Assembly (NCBI GenBank): GCA_005879255.1
Contig: VBKY01000067.1
Location: 1 to 7,973, forward strand
DNA: 7,973 nucleotides
From: Deltaproteobacteria bacterium
GTDB lineage: Bacteria > Desulfobacterota_B > Binatia > UBA9968
Reading direction: 5' to 3'
The translations under genes were made by a program, and so were the position numbers. The notes beneath the pieces were generated by a model that saw nothing but the letters and a program-made list of their open reading frames with translations, was not told the DNA's origin and did not search any database. This document shows positions 4,281 to 7,973 of the stretch, piece after piece (positions within the stretch are counted from its first letter, which is position 1; every line of letters begins with the position of its first letter).

Positions 4281-6521
4281 GTGATGAAAACCAGTGTTAT
4301 TGGTCGCGTGCTGCATCGGGTCGAGGGAGAAAGCAAAGTTTCGGGAAGCTGCATCTATTCAGCCGACATCATGCGCCCTGACGCACTTTGGGCTGGGTTT
4401 CTGCGCAGCCCATTCGCCCATGCCCGGATCGTGAAGATCGACTCCAGCCGGGCCCAAAGACTCTCCGGCGTCAAAGCCGTCATTACCGGAAAAGACGTCT
4501 CGCCGCGCCTCGAAGGTGTTACGTTGCTAGACAAGCCCGTGCTAGCGCAGGATCGCGTGCGCTACATCGGCGAAAAGGTCGCCGCAGTAGCAGCCGTCGA
4601 TAAAGACGTTGTCCAGGAGGCCCTGGAACTCATCGACGTGGAGTACGAGGAGCTGCCCGCGGTGTTTGATCCTATCGCAGCGATGAATCCCGATGCGCCG
4701 CTTTTGCATCCCGACTATCCAAGCTATCAGGGGCAGCACAAAACCGAGGGACTCAGAAATGTGCGCTCGTTAGTGCAGTCATCCAAGGGAGACGTAGAGC
4801 AAGGATTCTCTGAATCGGATGAGATTTTTGAGAATACTTTCAGCACTCAGATGGTCCACCAGGGCTTCATCGAACCGAGAGCGGGAATGGTTGAGATCGA
4901 TAGCCAAGGGCGAGTCGGCATTTGGCAATGTCACCAGTCGCCTTTCGCGATACGCCGCTGGCTCGCCGAGCATACCGACATGCCGGAAGAAATGATCGTG
5001 GTTCACCCGACGTCCACCGGTGGTTCGTTCGGCGGCAAGCAGGGTTCGGAAGACAGCATCGTGACGTACTACTTGGCGCGTGCCGCGCGACAGCCGGTAA
5101 AATTTGTCGAGAGCTATCAGGAGGAGTTGCAGGATGGCCAACCGCGTCATGCGGCGGCGATTACACTGCGCACGGGAGTGAAGAGAGACGGCAGGCTCTG
5201 GGCTTGGGACGCCAAGGTGGTCTACAACGGCGGAGCCTATGGCGCGCGCACGCCCCAGAACCGTATGAACGGAACATTCATGCTTGCCGGTGGCTACCGC
5301 ACTCCACACGTCCGCATGACAGGCTTGATTGTCTACACCAACCAAGTGCCGTCCGGTTATTTTCGCGCTCCCGGCGAGGTACAGACTCTTTTTGCCGCAG
5401 AGAGCCACATGGACGAAATGGCGCGGTCCCTCGGTATCGACCCTCTAGAATTTCGGCTGCGGAACGCTCTCCGGGAAGGTGATACTAAACCTAACGGAGA
5501 ACCCATGCGCGATCCGCACGCGCTCGACGTGTTGAAGCGTATTGGCCGCCTTTCCCAGTGGCGCAGAGGCAAACGGAAAGCAACGAATGACAGTGAAGGA
5601 TTCGTCCGTGGCCGGGGAATCGCGTTCGCCGATCGTCACATCGGCATAGGAGAATCCGAGGCCGAGATCTTCGTAGAAGCGGACGGCTCCCTCAGGTTGG
5701 CTACTTCCGTTCGCGACGTCGGCGTTGGCGCCTACACCATGCACCGGCAAGTCGCGGCCGAGGTGCTCGGTGTCGATCCGGAAATCATACGGATCGATGT
5801 GACCGGAACGGACGGTCCGTACGACGAGGGAGTAAAGGCACAGCGCGGCACCCACGTCGAAGGCCTCGCAGTTTTTGCTGCCGCGACGTCATTGACAGAT
5901 GTCTTGCGCCGGCAGGCCGCAGGCCAATGGAACGTGGAATTGGAGAAAGTGCGATGGCATCGCGGTCGGGCGCGTCTCGTGGGATCCAAAAAAACTCTCG
6001 ATCTCAAAACCATCGCACAAAATGCTGTTGACGGATCTCTGAAAGCTCGCGGCCATAGCAAGCCCGCACGGCCGGAGACGTATACCTATCAGAGCGTCGT
6101 GGCGGACATCGCAGTGGATAAAACGACGGGCGAAGTCAAAATTGAGAAACTCTACTATGTCATCGACGCCACTAAAATCATTAATCCGCTCATTTACTAC
6201 GGACACATTCATGGAGGTGTGATCCAGGGACTCGGTTTTTCTCTCACCGAGCATCTGGTAACCGAAGAGGGCCACGTCGCCGCTCTGAGTTTAGGTGACT
6301 ACAAAATCCCCACGATACGAGACATTCCACAATTAAGCACTGCCATTGTCAAAGCCAATGAAGGCCCTGGACCGTTCGGGGCAAAAGCTGTCGGGGAAGC
6401 CGGGATCAGTTTAGTGGCCCCGGCCATCGCCAATGCCGTGGCCGACGCAACCGGAGTCCGAATCAAGGACGCGCCAATCACCGCGGAAAAAATTTTTCGC
6501 GCCTGGCAGCAACGATCCTGA
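4281..6521 (+). CDS. Molybdopterin-binding hydroxylase large subunit (xanthine dehydrogenase family)
   Basis: This 746-residue catalytic subunit belongs to the xanthine dehydrogenase / CO dehydrogenase large-subunit family, whose members hydroxylate or reduce aromatic, heteroaromatic or aldehyde substrates at a molybdenum-pyranopterin cytosine dinucleotide centre. The N-terminal a/b hammerhead domain begins IGRVLHRVEGESKVSG (residues 7-22) and includes IGEKVAAVAA (96-105). The cofactor domain has GGSFGGKQG (247-255) and YFRAPGEVQ (360-368). The C-terminal part has HGGVIQGLG (644-652) and GPFGAKAVGEAG (697-708), with the expected catalytic Glu 706. There are no iron-sulfur cysteine motifs and no FAD domain, so it needs separate small and medium subunits, which are not encoded on either side in this window. 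It precedes the UbiD-type gene by 164 bases on the same strand. The substrate is unknown; 4-hydroxybenzoyl-CoA reductase-, nicotinate- or aldehyde-type roles cannot be separated here. Confidence 0.94.
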   Translation: MMKTSVIGRVLHRVEGESKVSGSCIYSADIMRPDALWAGFLRSPFAHARIVKIDSSRAQRLSGVKAVITGKDVSPRLEGVTLLDKPVLAQDRVRYIGEKVAAVAAVDKDVVQEALELIDVEYEELPAVFDPIAAMNPDAPLLHPDYPSYQGQHKTEGLRNVRSLVQSSKGDVEQGFSESDEIFENTFSTQMVHQGFIEPRAGMVEIDSQGRVGIWQCHQSPFAIRRWLAEHTDMPEEMIVVHPTSTGGSFGGKQGSEDSIVTYYLARAARQPVKFVESYQEELQDGQPRHAAAITLRTGVKRDGRLWAWDAKVVYNGGAYGARTPQNRMNGTFMLAGGYRTPHVRMTGLIVYTNQVPSGYFRAPGEVQTLFAAESHMDEMARSLGIDPLEFRLRNALREGDTKPNGEPMRDPHALDVLKRIGRLSQWRRGKRKATNDSEGFVRGRGIAFADRHIGIGESEAEIFVEADGSLRLATSVRDVGVGAYTMHRQVAAEVLGVDPEIIRIDVTGTDGPYDEGVKAQRGTHVEGLAVFAAATSLTDVLRRQAAGQWNVELEKVRWHRGRARLVGSKKTLDLKTIAQNAVDGSLKARGHSKPARPETYTYQSVVADIAVDKTTGEVKIEKLYYVIDATKIINPLIYYGHIHGGVIQGLGFSLTEHLVTEEGHVAALSLGDYKIPTIRDIPQLSTAIVKANEGPGPFGAKAVGEAGISLVAPAIANAVADATGVRIKDAPITAEKIFRAWQQRS

Positions 6522-6537
6522 GACAGCTCTCGAATAG

Positions 6538-6617
6538 TTAACCGCCGAGACGCGGAGGACGCGGAGGGGAGAGTTTGAAAAGAAAAATCTCTGCGTGCTC
6601 TGTGCCTCTGCGGTGAA
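6538..6617. repeat. Intergenic palindromic repeat, copy 3
   Basis: The left arm AACCGCCGAGACGCGGAGGA (starting about 6540) is roughly complementary to the right arm TCTGCGTGCTCTGTGCCTCT (about 6588-6607) followed by GCGGTGAA. The centre is A-rich (6577-6587). It belongs to the same family as 135-211 and 2722-2798, but here it is more symmetrical and outside the duplication, so it is an independent insertion. In RNA it would make a long imperfect hairpin between the molybdenum hydroxylase and the UbiD-type gene. No U-tract follows it, so attenuation or mRNA stabilisation is possible but unproven. Confidence 0.7.
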
Positions 6618-6685
6618 TCCCGCTCTTGCCGAAAGCGCAGCTTGACAGGCCAAGACCGGGCTAGTAACAAAAAGGCGTAGTGATT

Positions 6686-7973
6686 ATGGCGCGATCAATG
6701 GCGACGACGACAGAGCTATCAACTGCCCCCTTTGGCTCCGACCTGCATAGTTTCTTAGAACAATACGAGCGCGCCTATCCGCAGGAAGTGATTCATGTAG
6801 AAGAGCCCCTGCGCGCGGAGTGGGAGATCACTGCGCTGGCAATGAAGCTCGAGAAGGCGCAGCGCTTTCCCATTCTCGTTTGTCATAACGTCATCGTCGA
6901 CGGCAAGCGCGCTGAGTTGCCGCTGGTGACTTTCTTGATGGCTAGCCGGCTCCGCTTGGCGCGCACATTTGGCGCAGATGTTCGTAGGGCCGGAGTTGCC
7001 TGTTATGAGCGCGTACAAAAGCGCGTGAAGCCCATAGTTGTGTCCCGGGAGCAGGCTCCGGTGAAACAGGTCGTTGAAAAAGGCGCGGACATCGATGTGC
7101 GCCGTTTTCCCGCGCCGCTGCATCACCGCATGGATCCGGGACGTTATGTCACCGAGGGTCACTTTCTGACGTTCAATCGCAATAACGGTTTGGACAATTC
7201 GGCGTTGCAGCGCGGTTGGCTCGCCGGCAAAGATGAAATCCGCGTCTTCCTCGGTCCGAGCACGCACAACGCGCACAACTTGCGGCAGTACGAGGAAAGC
7301 GGCGAGGACATGCCGGCGGCCTACTGGATCGGCCATCATCCGCTTGTGCTGTTGGGCGCGGCGACCCATGTCGGGCCGGACGAAAGCCACTATGAGACGG
7401 CAGGTGGAACTTTCGGCGCGCCGCTGCGCCTGGTGCCATCGGAAACTTTGGGCGATAAATTTTTAGTTCCCGCGGATGCCGAAGTGGTGATCGAAGGGTA
7501 TGTGCCGAAGGGGCAGCGGAAACCCGAGGGGCCGTTCGGTGAATATACGCGCCACGTCGGGCCGCAGCGTTGGTGTCCATTGCTTAAAGTAACCGCGGTG
7601 ACCTATAGAAAGAGCGCCTATTGGGACGACGTCATGGTCGGCCATACCCATTGGATCAGCAGCTTGACCAAAGAAGGCGCGGTTCTCGAGTTGGTGAAGC
7701 ATAGTGTCCCAAACATCAAGGCAGTACATGTGCCGATGTCCGGGTGCGGCGTGTCGCACGTGTATATACAAATGCGCAAGACCGTCGAGGGACAGGGCAA
7801 GACCGCGGCGGCCGCGGCGCTCAGCGGCTTCTTCGACATCAAGCATGCCTTCGTGTTTGACGAGGACGTGGATATATTCGACGAGCGCGAAGTGCTCTTG
7901 GCCCTGGCCACTCGTTTCCAGGCGGATCGCGGCTTGGTACTGCTGCCGGGAATGAATGGATCGCCGCTCGATC
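6686..7973 (+). CDS. UbiD-family prenyl-FMN-dependent decarboxylase (3' end outside window)
   Basis: An open frame from ATG 6686 continues to the window edge, giving 429 residues with perhaps 50-70 missing at the C terminus. UbiD-family enzymes use prenylated FMN, made by a UbiX-type prenyltransferase not seen here, to decarboxylate or carboxylate aromatic and alpha,beta-unsaturated acids. The diagnostic segment is PEGPFGEYTRH (280-290), whose Glu 281 and Glu 286 have the EGPFGE spacing of the catalytic pair; Arg 176 in LQRGW is the likely third catalytic residue. Other family features are GHHPLVLLGAA (216-226), ETAGGTFGAPLRLV (237-250), VPADAEVVIEGYVP (261-274) and FDEDVDIFDEREVLLALATR (391-410). 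The start has weak AAAGG at 6671-6675, ten bases upstream; a second ATG at 6698 is possible. Co-orientation with the molybdenum hydroxylase suggests joint aromatic-acid catabolism, not ubiquinone synthesis. Confidence 0.95.
   Translation, partial: MARSMATTTELSTAPFGSDLHSFLEQYERAYPQEVIHVEEPLRAEWEITALAMKLEKAQRFPILVCHNVIVDGKRAELPLVTFLMASRLRLARTFGADVRRAGVACYERVQKRVKPIVVSREQAPVKQVVEKGADIDVRRFPAPLHHRMDPGRYVTEGHFLTFNRNNGLDNSALQRGWLAGKDEIRVFLGPSTHNAHNLRQYEESGEDMPAAYWIGHHPLVLLGAATHVGPDESHYETAGGTFGAPLRLVPSETLGDKFLVPADAEVVIEGYVPKGQRKPEGPFGEYTRHVGPQRWCPLLKVTAVTYRKSAYWDDVMVGHTHWISSLTKEGAVLELVKHSVPNIKAVHVPMSGCGVSHVYIQMRKTVEGQGKTAAAAALSGFFDIKHAFVFDEDVDIFDEREVLLALATRFQADRGLVLLPGMNGSPLD

Noticed and set aside
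6299..6670. Minus-strand open frames with peptides like LRVLRVSAV after the hydroxylase gene
   Set aside because: These peptides are translations of the intergenic palindrome arms and recur in the other copies as LRALRASAV. They are a known style of false gene call over this repeat class.
6642..6670. TTGACA-17-TAACAA as a promoter of the UbiD-type gene
   Set aside because: The -35 is perfect but the -10 matches at only three positions. The predicted start near 6677 would fall after the only candidate ribosome-binding site (6671-6675), so it is unlikely to be used as drawn.

Overview
This is a bacterial chromosomal window of about 8 kb from an accessory or catabolic region. Genes are densely packed, start with Shine-Dalgarno sequences, and have two sigma70-like promoters. 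There are no phage, plasmid, transposase, CRISPR or RNA genes. The gene families (an iron/solute-type periplasmic binding protein, a D-aminoacylase-like amidohydrolase, a molybdenum hydroxylase large subunit and a UbiD-type decarboxylase), together with the intergenic palindromic repeats, recall uncultured soil or sediment lineages formerly grouped with Deltaproteobacteria (Binatota, Tectomicrobia, NC10/Rokubacteria-like). That placement is an impression and was not tested.

Layout. Positions 1-495 hold repeat sequence and a 78-codon, 5'-truncated remnant of a solute-binding protein gene (minus strand). Positions 493-2193 (minus) encode an amidohydrolase with its own strong promoter at 2230-2258. 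Positions 2194-2860 are gene-free and contain a second copy of the left-edge repeat sequence. Positions 2861-3964 (minus) encode the intact ABC-type solute-binding protein. Positions 3965-4280 are a divergent intergenic region with a candidate promoter for the binding protein and a palindromic, MITE-like element of about 136 bp. Positions 4281-6521 (plus) encode a molybdopterin-binding hydroxylase large subunit. Positions 6522-6685 carry another intergenic palindromic repeat. Positions 6686-7973 (plus) encode the first 429 residues of a UbiD-family decarboxylase that runs off the window.

The most distinctive structure is a direct duplication. About 440 bp at the left edge (53-494) matches 2591-3099, which is the 3' end and downstream region of the solute-binding gene. 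The two copies flank the amidohydrolase gene. The amidohydrolase stop codon lies at, and may be part of, the junction with the duplicated binding-protein tail. Copy B carries 49 bp, including a perfect 8-bp-stem hairpin, that copy A lacks.

Functionally, the plus-strand pair suggests hydroxylation and (de)carboxylation of an aromatic or heteroaromatic acid. The minus-strand pair suggests capture of a small solute and hydrolysis of an N-acyl or cyclic amide-type compound. The substrates cannot be read from sequence, and a single pathway across all four genes is inference. I see no clear evidence of a wholly new biological system. The points of interest are the repeat-mediated rearrangement and the orphan subunits.
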